A DNA stretch of 64,000 bases from Icerya purchasi (GCA_039619475.1 CM077116.1:8046501-8110500), one strand, 5' to 3'; shown: positions 31,870-44,496, numbered from the stretch's first letter. Numbers and translations: made by a program. Notes: generated by a model not told the origin, from the sequence alone.

Positions 31870-32470
31870 GCGGAGTGTTTAGATGTCGATCAATGGTGTA
31901 ATCTGTTCACGACGCAAACCATCGAGATGTGTACAAGTCAGAAAAATGTGCAAAACCGATGGATATTCTTCAGCAAAACACGGCTGGCGAGCTTGCTTAA
32001 AGAGGAAATAATGTGAAAGCGAGATATGTCCCGCTTTAAGACGATTGACTGCTGAGAACAGCTTGTGCTGTGTTCCATTTGGAATGACATACGATTTCGG
32101 TGTAAATTTACCTCTTAGAGAAATATTGTCTGAGAAATTCAGTCGTGATCTCATTGTGAAAAATCTGAGTCTGACAAGAAGCTTGTTATGGACTACAGGC
32201 CGCTTGCAAAGTACGGCATTGGGCACACCGTGGTCGACTGAGCGACTGGGTCTGTGCGTTCATTTCCCGGTTCACCGGCATAGTTCGGAGCCCAGAGTAA
32301 TATCATTCGATACCGTTTTTGGAAATGTTGCTATTTCGGGACGATCAGTTTGTAAGATACGGATGGAATGCAAGGAATCGATTGCAAGTAAAATTCCGTA
32401 TGACTGGGACTTCAACGTCCAAAGCGGATACGATTCAGTCGTATGCCTTCCGCGCTTTTATCTAGATCGA
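31870..32470 (-). pseudogene. I-like RNase H and C-terminal finger remnant
   Basis: The minus frame 31879-32226 contains NRLKAGHISLSHYFLFKQ and CFAEEYPSVLHIFLTC, matching the C-terminal finger of I-like ORF2. Just upstream, WAPNYAGEPGNERTD is the last RNase H block (usually WVPGHxGxxGNExAD). The frame is broken between them. No poly(A) tail is visible. Confidence 0.65.
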
Positions 32471-33400
32471 ATGAACGTGTAGCTGATGTAGACTTGGTCT
32501 TACAAGTGTATGATTTCGAATAGGTAGGGTGTAGCGTGTGTATGCGTCTCGTGAGAAGATGTCGCCGCAGGCAGAGAACACTGCTCTTGGAGAAATGGTT
32601 ATGTGCTGCGTACTAGCGACGTATGCACATAGTAGACGCTAGATATGCGAATATAAAGATACAGGTAGCGGAAAGTTCGGCTTATCATTTCTCGATCGAA
32701 CAGCGGACGAGTGCTGATTAAATATGTGTACATCAGTTTTCGTATTATATTAAGTTTTATTTCTGAGTTCTAGTCACTGTTCAAGAGATAATTTTTTTTT
32801 TTTTTTGGTTCTTCGTACGAAACGCACTCGATAACATCTATATATCTATAGATTTTTTTATGTTATTTTGGCCAAGTTAATACATTTTTCTATGAAAGCA
32901 TCTAATTTTTTGTGTACTATCATTGCAGAGTGAATAACAAAAAAATCAATAAATAAACAGTTTCCGCGAAATCTTTAATAGTAAAAACAAATAAATCAGC
33001 CGACAGATTTTAAAAGAGAATATAGTTGAGCGTAGCTCTGGCGCCCAGACTTTCAGAAACGAAAGTTCCAATTAAACTGTGCTAAGTGGATTCCGATTGA
33101 AAGCTGTCAAAGCACAGAGAGATTTAATACATTCGTATTAACGTTTAACGTTTTCTATTCAAGCGCTGTCGATGGAAGATTATTGTCCTTATAACGGGGT
33201 TTATCCCGAAAAGAAATCCAGGGCGGAGGATGGTATGAATGGTTGATTTTAGGGCAAGAGATGGGACTTACACTATGCTGAGTGAAAATATTAATTTCTG
33301 GCAGAGGGTCTTTGAGAATTCAGGCTTTATGATTATGTCATTATGAAACTACCGTGAAACTAGAACGCAGTAAGTGAAAAATTTTCAACTGTATCCTTTT
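32471..33400. other. Stretch without recognised coding
   Basis: It contains a T run at about 32790-32804 that could be the tail of a minus-strand retroposon, but the adjacent sequence matches nothing else in the window that I can see. Confidence 0.4.
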
Positions 33401-34640
33401 GATGAGGATGTGCGATGGAAACCAAGGATAGTGCAAAGGGCGGTATTGCGTATTGGGTCGGGTATTTTAGGAACGATCACTTGTCGAAGAGTACACTTGA
33501 CGTTTGTAACTGATTTTGCTGAGAACCAATGCATTGTCTACATTTAGGTGGGGTCGTTGAATGTTAAATGCGGGGTTTGCAATGAATTTGCACATATTTG
33601 AGAATTGGGAGGATTTAGCTTTTAACTCGGTTATAAAAGATTTCCAGGTCAACTTGACGTCTACTAAGATGCCATGAAAAATTGCTGCTTTTTAAAAAGA
33701 ATTATGTTATTGTTCAGTTGTATAGGCGGTGCATTCTGATCAGGCAACCCATGCGGAACACGATGTATCGAAACTTTTAAAGGGGGAACTTTAGCATTGC
33801 AATGAGTTGATATGTGTTTTTTACAATACAGACTGATCTAACGATAGGACATTAGATGCTTTAGGTCATCTATATATAGGCGAGCAGTCACACTGGAGTT
33901 CTAGTTCAACTATGTCTTTTATAAAAAAAATAAATAAGGTAACATTCGGCAGAATTTTGAGGTGCGTAATTCTCATTTGAAATTCTATTAGAAATTGTTG
34001 AGGCGACCGGTATTTGAATCCGTCGATCGCTCAGCTAATTGTAACTGTATTGCTTCAGCTTGCTGCCGACCTCAACTGTTTTCAATTTTTGAAGCAGGTG
34101 TTGACTCGATTCGCGGTCAAATTCTTTCTCCAAATTAAAAAACACAGTATAAACGTGGCGTGTTGATGATGAAAGGTAGATATGTCTTTGAAGATTAACT
34201 GAATAATTGTAACTTGAATCTTTGACCTTCAGCTTGTGTAAGAGATAAGATAGAGTTCCGCTTCAAGGAAGTTCCGAAATCATCTATGGTCTGTTATTTT
34301 CAATTTGAAAGAGATCTTTATTCATTTTCGGGGTAGGAATAATGGTAGCAACTTTCTATGTATCAATCATGATTGAAAAAGTCCATATTTGGTGGTAAAT
34401 GATCAGAAGATTTTCCTTAACAGAAAAAAGGGAGATATTTTACCGTGTAAGGGTATATCAAGTTACAGCCTGGTGTACTGTTCTTGAGTAAAACTTATCG
34501 AACTCTAGTTTAGGTATTGTGAAAGGGTGATTATAACATTAGCCTCACAATTAAACTCTATAGATTGTTGCTTAAAGATAATTTTTTGTTGCTAAAATTG
34601 TATAAAATTATTTGTACACAGAAGATTTCGTTAAGGAAAA
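33400..34640 (-). pseudogene. Heavily decayed I-like RT remnant
   Basis: Minus-strand pieces in order: ATIIPTPKMNKDLF (fingers) near 34340; TVFFNLEKEFDRE (motif A) near 34150-34110; RLYIDDLKH (motif C) near 33890-33870; VDVKLTWKSFITELKAKSSQ (thumb side) near 33640. The last parallels FDHKLTWRPHISNLKVKCHK of the 29-kb copy. Stops and frameshifts are many. No 3' end is visible. Confidence 0.6.
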
Positions 34641-34659
34641 GTGTGCAAAGGTGCCTGTA

Positions 34660-35500
34660 ATATTTTTAGCATTGCTAGATCTACTGTCTAGACGGTGCGA
34701 TGTGTAAGGTTAAAGTAGGAGAGTGTGAGCCAGAAGAGTAGCACTGGATCGTTGTTAACAGCAATAATGGATCAATACTTAACCGCGCTGTTTCGAAAAC
34801 GGAGATCTCTACACCGGCCAGTGTGCATAAAACCATAAAGAAGTACTGCACCACTCCCCGACCTATTGATGAACGTATGCAATTAGCTATAAGTTTTCTC
34901 ACTTTTCTTCTGAAGAAGGGAATATTAACTAATGTAGTCACAGCTCGGAAAGGGGTAGTGACTGTTAACTGAGTGCTGCTGGTAGGGAACTAAGCACCGG
35001 AGTTATAATTTTTGGTATGTTAATTGCTTTTTTATTATTACTGCTATTTAGCTTTTTTCAAACTTTTTTACGATGTATAAAGTAATTTAAATCGACATCA
35101 TCAAGTTATAACTGGTTTACGAAGTGCGGATTAATTCATCTATTTTATCATTATATTTTTTAATTTTATTATTAATTTTGTCAAATAAAAATAAAAAATG
35201 CGTTAAAAAAAATGTAAGGGAAATTAAAAACTAACATAAAATTGTTAAGGAAAAGCAATTTAGTAATTAAATTATAAATCAGATACTTTTTGCAGGCTAC
35301 TGAACTTTGCTGCACTTTTTAGGAGTTCTTGTTTTCCTCCGTATATATGTATGTATACATATATATATATATATGTACATATGCGCACGTGTGTTTGGGT
35401 ATGCAGTAAGCAATCGTGTTCGAAATTTTCACGCAAGAAGAATATTTTCTGACAACGGAAAATGTTTCCGTTGAGTTTTCCTCTTAAGACCGCAGAAATA
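34660..35500. other. Stretch without recognised features
   Basis: AT-rich with a (TA)n run near 35357-35375. The 86-codon minus frame at 34681 has no recognisable domain. Confidence 0.4.
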
Positions 35501-35506
35501 ATTATC

Positions 35507-35590
35507 GAAGAAAAAAAAAAAAAAAACTTTATGAAGAAAAAAAAAAAAAAAACTTTATGAAGAAAAAAAAAAAAAAAACTTTATGAAGAA
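35507..35590. repeat. Tandem A-rich 26-mer, three units
   Basis: Three near-identical units of GAAG, about 16 A, CTTTAT in a row, followed by a partial fourth. Probably arose by replication slippage on an A run. Confidence 0.9.
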
Positions 35591-35869
35591 AAAACGTATT
35601 CAGCCGGGAAAAGCTTTTTGTTAAATTTTGTGCTGGGCGTGAGTTTTTTTTCCCGAGTAAATTATCTCTTCGCATTATTACTTTTAACTATTCCGTTATT
35701 ATAGACAGGAACTTTCTATTGAAATAGACAAAAACAACGGATTTTTTTTTTTTTTTTTTTTTTTTTACGAAGAAAGGCTCACGTCTTTTTCCAACAATCA
35801 GCCTTTTATAGATGTAAGCTTTTTCAATGTTTTATTGGGGACATCGTAAAAACGTTGCGTGTCACAATT

Positions 35870-36680
35870 TAACGCTCAAAATCAAAGGCCTAAAATCCGT
35901 ATCTGTTCTGAAATACCTATCAAATTCTGAATGCCATATATGTAAATTCAAAACTACTCCTAACCATCTATAGATCAGTTATCCTCTCACGATTCAATAT
36001 TACGGGTGCCAGATATATTATAGCGTGCCAAGCTTCTTAAATACTATCTATTATGTAGCTATTTATTCCGTCCATTCTATCCTCTCTGTTCATTTTTTCT
36101 CTCCTCTTGCAAAAACTTCTGTGCATTGGCAGACTGCTCTCCACTATCGTCTCTTACAGAAAATGTTATAACTTTAAACAATTATGCACCTTCCTCGATA
36201 GCACCAGATCCTGTTCGAGGAATTTAAAAATTATCCAGTGCCTGAACTATTTTCCGCTTTAAGCCATTTCAGAATCCCTTCAATTCTATGCCCTTAGATA
36301 ACTGCGCCGTCATGGAGTCCTCTAACTATAAATGTAAGTGTGCCAATAACAAAATACCATAAAGCGCAATATCCCCCAGATTGTATTAAAAGTAAGCTAT
36401 ACAGATTGTGTGTGGCTCTATACAAACGGAGTGAAGGCAGGAGGTTGTCAGTTACCGGCAGCGTGCTTCTTCGAATTTTAAGGCGCAGTAGAGGTGGTTA
36501 GGTTAAACGATTCCTCAACAGCACTGAACATTGAAGTGTATATAGTGACAGCAAGGCCCAGTTTCAAAAGGCCCTACTCATAACTGACCTTCTAAACTAC
36601 CGCCAACTCATCTCATAAAACAATTCCAACAGTCTCACGATGAGAAATATTCACTATTTTACAACCTCTCGAATGTAAAC
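35870..36680 (+). pseudogene. I-like RT thumb and RNase H remnant
   Basis: Plus-strand reading gives SVLKYLSNSECHICKF and ISYPLTIQYYGCQIYYSVPS, which parallel SILKYVSNAKYNVPPK and ISRINYGSQTYSPASPS of the 29-kb copy. Further on, LYTNGVKAGGCQLPAACFFE is a decayed RNase H start and VRLNDSSTALNIEVYIV matches IRLNDNCSVLDAEIYAV. Many stops. The T run at 35741-35766 is not in the right orientation to be its tail. Confidence 0.6.
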
Positions 36681-36689
36681 ACACCCTGA

Positions 36690-39600
36690 AGGTTCTTTTT
36701 TGCGGGTCCCGGTCGACGTTAGGAGGCGTTTGGCTATTTTTCGAAAAACTTTTAACGTACAATATATAAAACCGGCGATATAAGCGGTCTCTTTCGATGA
36801 TACGGCTGCGTATAAAATAAAATAAATTTAAAAAAATAGATATGTCCTCGAGGAGTTTTACGAAGAGAGTTCGGAGGTCGTTTCCGGGTGTCGTCCCTAA
36901 AACGCCGATGTTAATAAAGTAGTGAAAATTTTAAATGAGGCGGACCAACTTCTGAGAGGAAATTTGCTGAATAAACAACCCGGTAGACTAGTTTCAAATT
37001 GGAAAAATCGAATTAATTTTTTTTTCTCTTTTCAGTAGACCGCTTTTCCCGCTTTTTAAAAATTGTTGCTGTATTTTCCGATGAATATTTAAAATATAGT
37101 AAAGAATAAGAAGAAAGCAAAAAAAGGAGGGAGATGAAACAAAAAGAAACAAAAAAAACGGTGTAACAAAAAACAGGAAAATAAGCAGAAGAATTTCGCG
37201 AAAGGGGAACGTGAAACATGCCTTTTTTGGTAAATTTAGTCGGAATGCGCGTATACAGCGTGTAGTATAGCCGTCCCTGACTTTTCGGAGAGACGTTTTA
37301 GTATTTTCAGTGATAAATATTAAATGACGACGTCGGAAGTCGGAGTACAGCACGCGTAGAAAGGTGGTTGGTAAAGAATGCGTGCTTATTTCGTAGAAAA
37401 CGAAAAATTGAAAATTAAGGAAAATGCAATGAGAAAAAAAAGAAAAGTAAGAAAAAAAACGGATAAACAAAAATAAACAAAAACTTTACCGACCCCCTAG
37501 CTTTTACACGTTCCACGGCAACACATACGGAGCACAAGCGCATGCCGTTGAGCTTATCGGCACGCACACACACACACAAACGGGGAAAAAACCCGCCAAA
37601 ACAGCTTCCTTTTTGTTCTTTTTTGAGGAAAATTTAATATTAATTGAAAGTTATTAGGTTTAAACGGGAGACATTGTTTTCTTTGTCCAACGTAAGCGAC
37701 ATCAGCCGATGCAATGCCGTTTTCAGAAAGAACTGATTAGTTTTCGGAGAAATTTAACTTATTTATGAAGTTTCGTATTATTCAAAGCAAAAGCGTAACT
37801 GAATTTTTTATTTCATTTACACAAGCAGGAGCCCGGAGCAGGTGTGCTGCGAACGGAAGAACATAATAGCGGAAAAACGAAGCAAAACAAACCTATCACA
37901 TATACCGAGCGGAAAAACAGTTCAGTTATACCCTTCAAAATGTGCTTCCTTCACTTCCTTCCACTAATATATGTATGTGTCTGTATAATTGGAACGCGAG
38001 AATTTCACACTTTGAATAAGTTCCAGCGGAATCTAATTTGGCGATCATAGATGTATTAGCGACCCCTCTGGTGGTAATCGTTGATATCCCTGTGTGAGGT
38101 AGTCAGTTCGGTAAGTAGTGAAATAGCGCCACACTTCTCTATGATTAGTTCCGTTGTTTCATATTTGCGAAATTCTCCGTCCTGTAGTATTTTATCCTGG
38201 AACGGGACATCGCGCGCCCGTTTTATTAATTCACATTGTTCGTATTTCGGACAAATCATATTATTTCTGAATGACTCAGAGAGCGGGACGTCTTGAATTT
38301 AGACGTATATGATAAAGCTGAAAACCGAATAGTTGCTTTAATCGACCTATTTTCGTCATCATATAAAAACTGTGAAACTGCAACATTATAAGAAAAATGT
38401 AAAAAGCAAGCTGCGAGACAAAGAATTTTCTATTTCTACAAATTTTCTCGTAGCAAGAACGTAGGAAAGTATTTTGAAATTTAAGTGATTTACGTTGTGT
38501 CAGTCAGCTCTTCTTAATCACACCGACAACTGTCTTTTAAAACTACTTTTTTTTCTAAACTATTCGGCCACCTTCAAAAAACCCTAATCGTCTCTCTTTT
38601 TTGCATTCGATGCTTTCGTGGATCCGCATATCCATTTTGTTTAAATGTGAACTGCTTTCGTCTTCGATAAATTTTATGTTTGCAATTTTCGACCCGTTTG
38701 AAATTCTGCATATATTTGATATAACCATTTGACACACCGGGCCAGGTAAAAATTATTTACTTTAATTTGGTGTTTTCTGAATTTCTTTTTATTAAATTCT
38801 TATTCGCATAAGCGGGGCTTATCCGTGCACTTATTGTTCGCTACATACAAATGTATAGTGTAGTTTATTGTAAGTTTTCCTTAGAATTATGAGCCTAATC
38901 ATAACGTCCTTTTTCCATCATCATCAACTTAGTCCTTTTAAAGAATAGATATCGGCAATGGTAAATAAGTTTATTATCTGATTTAATTTAAGAAATGTAA
39001 CGAATTCGAAATATTACTTTGAAAAAATAAGTATGCTTAGCGGTTCATTGTAAAGTTTAAAACATTTCTCTCGCCTACATTCTATCAACAGTTTTAGTAT
39101 CTGAAACCCTTTCAGTCTCAAATTAATTTTCTCAATCGATGTGTGTCTGTATCATTTAAAACAAAAAAATAAACACTATGCGGGTGCTGCAGTGCCCGTT
39201 TATTTTAAAAATTCGACAATTTAAAACAACTGAAAACCTGAAGGGTTGGCCCGCAAGGATTCAGTAGTGTTTACACACACACATATATATATGTGCGCGT
39301 GACGTTTATATCCTGTACATAAAAGATGATTTTCGAAGTGAATTTCTTATATTTTAGAAAGAATAAAAGGAAGACTGGCGACAAATAAAATGCTAGCGGA
39401 TTAATTTCTACCGAAATGTCGGAAGTTGATGATGTTATTAATTTATGACGTTCATTGGTGACAGCTACTAAATCTGCTAATTGCGTTACATGAACTATTT
39501 ATCACGTTGCCTGTAGGACAAAGTTAAAGTGTAGCTTTGTTACTTGTTAGTCAGTAGTCCCTCCGGTACATGTAATGTTCAGACAGATGACTACTGTCGC

Positions 39601-40260
39601 GATGGCTTTCAAATTTTAAAGTGGAACATTTCGATTGTTCAGTATACATGACGTACAATGATGACGGTAACGCGGGTAGATTTTGTAATGGTCTTCAACC
39701 GAAGGATGCTCAACCTTGTTCTAGCTACAATTCTATCTCATTGGCTACTGCGATTGTGCAAGTTTGTCCCGTATTATTTCTAATTTTATCGAAGAAAATT
39801 CGGGTAAGTCTTTATATAAGTCTTACTTGAGATCATTTTTGACCAAACGTTCGGTTCGTTCATCTTATTCCTAGTATGTGAACTGGCATAAAGTATAAAA
39901 ATGAACGAACTAAAATTTCGGCTAAAAATTAAATTGACGCACAAAAACAGCAAAGTAACGCGGAGAACATTTAAAAAATACGAATGTACAGGACGGTAAC
40001 AACAAACATGCGTATATTTAATTTTGTCGGGAGTAAGTTACGTCCCAACTTTGTCAGATTTTTGGTAATTGCATCTAATATCACCACTTCGATCCTATAC
40101 ATCGAAGTGCCAGCTTCTTTGTGCCTTGGCACGCCGAGAAAACCCTGAGGTACATAATAAATTGCACTATTTTTTTGAAAAAAACCGAAATAAAGAAATT
40201 AATTGTAAAAAGAAAGAACATGTACTGGAAAAAAGCTTGTAAAAATGAACTTAACCTGAA
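36690..40260. other. Long stretch with little recognised
   Basis: AT-rich, with a (CA)n run near 37564-37579 and small TA runs near 39280. Longer frames (158 codons minus at 36994; 70-80 codons elsewhere) are Phe/Ser/Leu-rich without motifs and are probably chance. One protein-like minus frame at 38056-38296 is listed separately. Confidence 0.45.
38056..38296 (-). pseudogene. Hypothetical protein-like fragment, unidentified
   Basis: The open minus frame reads MICPKYEQCELIKRARDVPF and on to the stop at 38056, with a balanced, protein-like composition (charged residues, no low complexity) and open sequence upstream to about 38296. A further short frame lies upstream at 38737-38555. I recognise no family. 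It could be an exon or another eroded transposon protein. Confidence 0.2.
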
Positions 40261-40269
40261 ATATGAAAG

Positions 40270-40491
40270 GACACGATGCCGAATTTAAAATTGAAGAAGT
40301 TTTATTTTGTTTTATTTTGTTTTATTTTATTTTATTTTATTTCTTTTTTTTTTTTTTTTTTTGACCTATTAACTGTGGGTATTAACTTAGTGCAAGTTAA
40401 ATTTTTGAAAGGGTCAATATGCGGTAGCAAGATTCGAACCAGGTCCTGTGCAAACGAAACCTCGCTGCCTAACCAACTATACGGTGGCTGA
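40270..40491 (-). mobile_element. tRNA-like SINE with (TAAAA)n tail
   Basis: The minus strand begins near 40491 with ACCGTATAGTTGGTTAGG (A-box-like) and GGTTCGAATC (B box, 40431-40440), followed by about 50 nt of body and an A run with AAATAAAATAAAAT repeats down to about 40300. The flanks TGAAGAAGTTTT (left) and TGAAAGTGTTTT (right) may be an eroded target-site duplication. The body shares no obvious sequence with the SINE at 31.1-31.45 kb. Confidence 0.62.
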
Positions 40492-40559
40492 CTGAAAGTG
40501 TTTTTTCTTCTGCAAATCCCATTATTAAATTCGGAGTCATACAACGTGTCGCACAATTC

Positions 40560-41390
40560 AGTTTTGTTGGATATATAGTTTCAAATGAGAAAAAAGAACC
40601 CGAAAGAGAGTAGACAGTAAATGAAGTCACATATCGTAAACGCGAAATAGATGTAACGGACTTGTAACGAACTATAATTGTTTTACAATTTATGATTAAT
40701 GTTTAAATTAAATTAGTAAAGAATTTTGTAAATGTTTTTAAAATTCTTCTTCTCCAAACAGCCTCCTTCTGATGCTAATTACTCGTGAACTCACTTCGAT
40801 TCTAAATGGATACCGTGGGAAGAACTATAAGCTAAGAAGTAAACTTATTTCCTCTAAGTTTACGCAATTTCAACTTATATAAGCGGGAGTAGTTACAATT
40901 TACAAATCGCCAGGCAGCATGCACGACACCGTCGTGTACGCGAACTAGGTGTATACTTCGATTTAAATCTCGCATCATGGATCGATGTTTTATTTGATTA
41001 ATAAAAATTCGGATCATACAAGTTTTATCATTGTAATGGTAAGGAAAAGATAGGTTTAAGTACCGAACTTTCTAAAACATCAAGAAATCAAAATTGTCGA
41101 AAACATTAATCGCAAATTCGTTAAATTCCCGCACACTGCTACCGCGTTAAGTTTATGTACTTTCAAAATCACATTATGTATGTACATGCAAAATTTGGTT
41201 GCCGATTACGTTCTACGGTAAAATGTTGTTAGTATGGAAAACGCTGGTCGAAAATGGTCAAGTGTCCGTATTCTTGTTTCAAGTTGAATATCGCACCTGT
41301 CGGCGTCGTAGGAATTATTGCAAAAGAAGAATGTTCCACTACGGTCTAGGGAACTCGAATTTTTGAAATTTTTGATAAGTTCCAAGTGAA
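40560..41390. other. Stretch without recognised features
   Basis: AT-rich with short frames; nothing identified. Confidence 0.45.
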
Positions 41391-41421
41391 AATTAATCCG
41401 CACGATTATAATCGATGATAA

Positions 41422-41673
41422 ATGTTCGCTAATGTTGGCTGCTTACATTACATTCCGATTTATAAAATTTTACTATTCCTTATGTTCAATTTACTCGCCT
41501 ATCTAAAACAAAAGCACTACTTTTCATCTGCGCGATATTTACCAATCGTTCTTGGAGCAGACATGAATTTTGATTTATGTATAGCGTTACCGATATTAAA
41601 TTTATCGATTTCGCGAAGGAGCTCGATTTACAATGCCGATCTAGCCATTTTTACTATAATAAATCATACGTAA
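41422..41673 (+). pseudogene. Possible AP-type endonuclease remnant (Helentron-like)
   Basis: The frame contains RYLPIVLGADMNFDL, close to the EN block 'IPIVLGGDFNFDL', and ends near SRRSSIYNADLAIF, which may correspond to the 'GTTIDAVF' block. The first part (LLFLMFNLLAYLKQ) sits where Helentron EN domains have 'IIEFIxxNLLxYL'. The key Gly-Asp-Phe has become Ala-Asp-Met. Weak, by-eye assignment. Confidence 0.35.
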
Positions 41674-41689
41674 ATAGAGATACCGGTAT

Positions 41690-42950
41690 TCACTCGTCAC
41701 GTCGACAGTGTACAAACTATACAGGATTGTATGTATTTTAGGTATCACCGCCCATTTTAACAAATGTACTTAGTTAATCTGTTTTTGTGGAAAATAAAAT
41801 GTAAGATTAAAAGAAAAAGTTGTTTTATTTTTTATCCAAATGGATATTTTCAGTAAAAAAGAGCAAATAATGAGTGAAGAGGAAAAAGCAGAATTATAAA
41901 ATCCAAAGAAGATGTGATTTTCCTTAAGAAAGGAAGGCAGCAGAAGCAGCAACCCGAGGCAAAAACTCAGCCACTCCATTATCAAAGATTAAGAGAAATT
42001 CACTTCAAATTTAGATGAACTTATAATGTTTATGTACTATGGGCCACTTGTGAGCGTCCAAACAATATGATCCACAACGTTCATATTACGTACTTTTGGC
42101 CACTGCGTTCGGAACATTGTAATTTTCGGTCGGATTTATAAGTGTATCAACGGAAGAAACTGTATGTTGATTTCAACTAAACTTGAACAAATCAAAAAAG
42201 GCTAAGTTTAAATTATGTTTCGTCGGTGTTTGGAAATCTGCCGGATTCGGATGGCAAAGTGCCGATTTCTGATTCAATGAGTGAACTACTCTGATGTAAC
42301 TTTATTGAGTACTCGCTAGTATTCGTACATGTTTTAGTCTGTTCAAGACATTTGCTGTTCTTAAATTTTTCTTTAATAATTTTCGCAAGTTAATTTTTGT
42401 CTGTCATGCTGGTGTTCTCAATTCTGTGTATTTTATATCCATAACGAAGAAAAAATTAACCGGTTTTTACAAAAATTACACGCGGGGGAGGGGGTATCAA
42501 ATGAAATCTTACAATTCATAAATCGTTAATGTTTGCGTGCAATTAAAGAAATTAATAGACTACTCTCGCTCAAATCACGCGAAAAAATTGATTACAACGT
42601 AGCCAAACCAGAAAATAATGAAAATATTCATGTGATTCTTCAGCTTTTTTACATCTATCTCTTGTTTTTTGTTGACAGTCGTTCATTCTTCTTATCTGAT
42701 ACGCGAATCCTCGGGGGTGTAGAGATTCGAATAAAAAAAATAAGAAAAAAGGATATAAACAATAACAATCAACGTCGAAAAATGCCAAACGTATGCATCC
42801 TGAAAAGAAACAGCTTGCGTACAAGTCCGCAACACAGTGAGACATTTTCATGTTTTCCCATAAAAGTAGGTTTTGTAAAGCCATTCAGGCATCCGCCGAC
42901 ATTAGAATGTCGTTCGCTTCGCGGCCTCCGTCGATATGAAAATGTCGCCG
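41690..42950. other. Stretch without recognised features
   Basis: AT-rich. The 153-codon plus frame at 42533 and the opposing minus frames have no recognisable domain. Confidence 0.4.
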
Positions 42951-42952
42951 TG

Positions 42953-43063
42953 CAACCTCTAAATGCCTTGTACATGTTATATTGCAACGTATAAAGCGTT
43001 TCGAGATTGAACCTACCTACTGTACCTCTAAATGCTTTGTACATATTATATTTCAATGTATTT
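42953..43063. repeat. Direct duplication of about 45 bp
   Basis: CCTCTAAATGCCTTGTACAT followed by GTTATATTGCAACGTAT recurs about 66 bp further right with a few changes (CCTCTAAATGCTTTGTACAT, ATTATATTTCAATGTAT). Confidence 0.75.
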
Positions 43064-43189
43064 GCAAAAATATATATTCAACAACTACTACCGCTAGTAC
43101 AAGGTGCCTTATTTACATCATTATCGTTAGGGGTAGTAATACTGAGTAATGACCGATGGTGAGAAAAGTACGACTTCACTCATGAATTG

Positions 43190-44330
43190 ATCGAATCGCA
43201 ATCCATCGTCCGAGTGGAAATCGATGTTGAAATCACCACAGACTATGATCGGTAAATCGTACAGCTTTATTTCATCGATAAAGAGAAACAGAGACCTTTC
43301 AGCTTCGGTAGTAGGTAACGCTCAAAGAAATTGATCTTATCGTTCAACGTTGTCCCGTTTGAGAGGTACTTCGAAAAAAGTAACAGACGCTCTCCATCGA
43401 TCATCGTTTCGGCTTTGCATATATCACCGACGTCCATCGATATCACGTTACATCCAATTTCCTTTCGTAAATCGCTATGCCACCAGCCATCTTGCCGTTG
43501 TCGCGTTTGTGCCGATTTACGAGCGAGTAACTTTCAAGTTCAAATTTATCGCAATCGGCGTTTGATAACCACGTTTCAGAGAGTGCGAGTAAACTGCACG
43601 AAGGTATAACAAAGTCACACGTTATATCGAGCGAGTGTGAGCGCAACGACTGAACGTTGAGTGAACATAGTGTGAGAGCATCGACAGACCGAGTACGTGA
43701 ACGATCCACAAAATCTCGACTGTGGGAAGCGTGCGTGCTCAAACGATGACTCGTAAGACGTTCAAACTCAGTTCTAATGTCTTTCAACTGTTTTTCGCGT
43801 CCGTGGTAAAATCAGTGGTCCCCATTCCTATTCGTTAGGAACAACCCTTCGTACAAAGAACATCGAGACAGAGTGACGTACACGAGTTGCTGGTCGTGTG
43901 ATTTAGAGTATTCGTATACCACCGCCGGGTATGTACTGCCTTCCGATTTGTGAATCGATATCCCGCAAGCAGGTATGAGTGAAAATGTCGATCGTGTACA
44001 GGTAACCATCTTACTAGGAAGCGTCACCATTGACGAACGTAAGCCGATCGGCATCCAATGCTCGTAGATACACGGATACGCTACACAGTGTCTATCCGAA
44101 CTTCCGATCGTGGTAATTTACCGATTTTAACGTTGTCGAATTTTAGCCTACTGCAGCTCGCCTATCATGCCGTTCACGAGACCATCAGTGACATCGATGT
44201 TTACTCGCACCATGTGGGCTTGTCAATAAGGAGCTCGATCTTATATGGTAGACCACTCGTCTCATCGAGCTTCATCTTGTGCACCTTGGTGCGAGCCGAC
44301 GCGAGTTGGTCTCTCGTTCGCTTCGGAATC
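43190..44330 (-). pseudogene. Helentron protein remnant: PIF1-type helicase C-terminus fused to AP-type endonuclease
   Basis: On the minus strand the helicase comes first: RTKVHKMKLDETSGLPYKIE (44330-44225), MVRVNIDVTDGLVNGMIGEL (44215-44154), and after a frame change IPACGISIHKSEGSTYPAVV and QQLVYVTLSRC (43990-43850). These are the C-terminal helicase blocks of PIF1-like enzymes. The same frame continues through one TGA (43814-43812) into an EN: LCSLNVQSLRSHSL, ALSETWLSNAD, MAGGIAIYER, then in another frame IIVCGDFNIDFHSDDG near 43230. Helicase followed by EN in one protein is the Helentron (Rep-Hel-EN) layout. The Rep and N-terminal helicase parts are not seen. Confidence 0.75.
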
Positions 44331-44496
44331 CATAACACTTTTCATGGGAAAGAAATGGTTTACACGAGACTAAAGTTACATTTAATTTATAATTACTACG
44401 GTAATTGTTTTGCACGCTCAGCAAATGTAAACAAGGAAATGACGTGTGAAATACACAACCCTACAGTTTTCATAAGAAGTCGCTATGGGAAACACT

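Noticed and set aside
36994..37470. 158-codon minus frame
   Set aside because: Phe/Ser/Leu-rich translation of A-rich DNA without motifs or homologues in the window.
40421..40491. tRNA gene on the minus strand
   Set aside because: The B box is perfect, but the acceptor ends do not pair and an A-rich (TAAAA)n tail follows, so a SINE is the better call.
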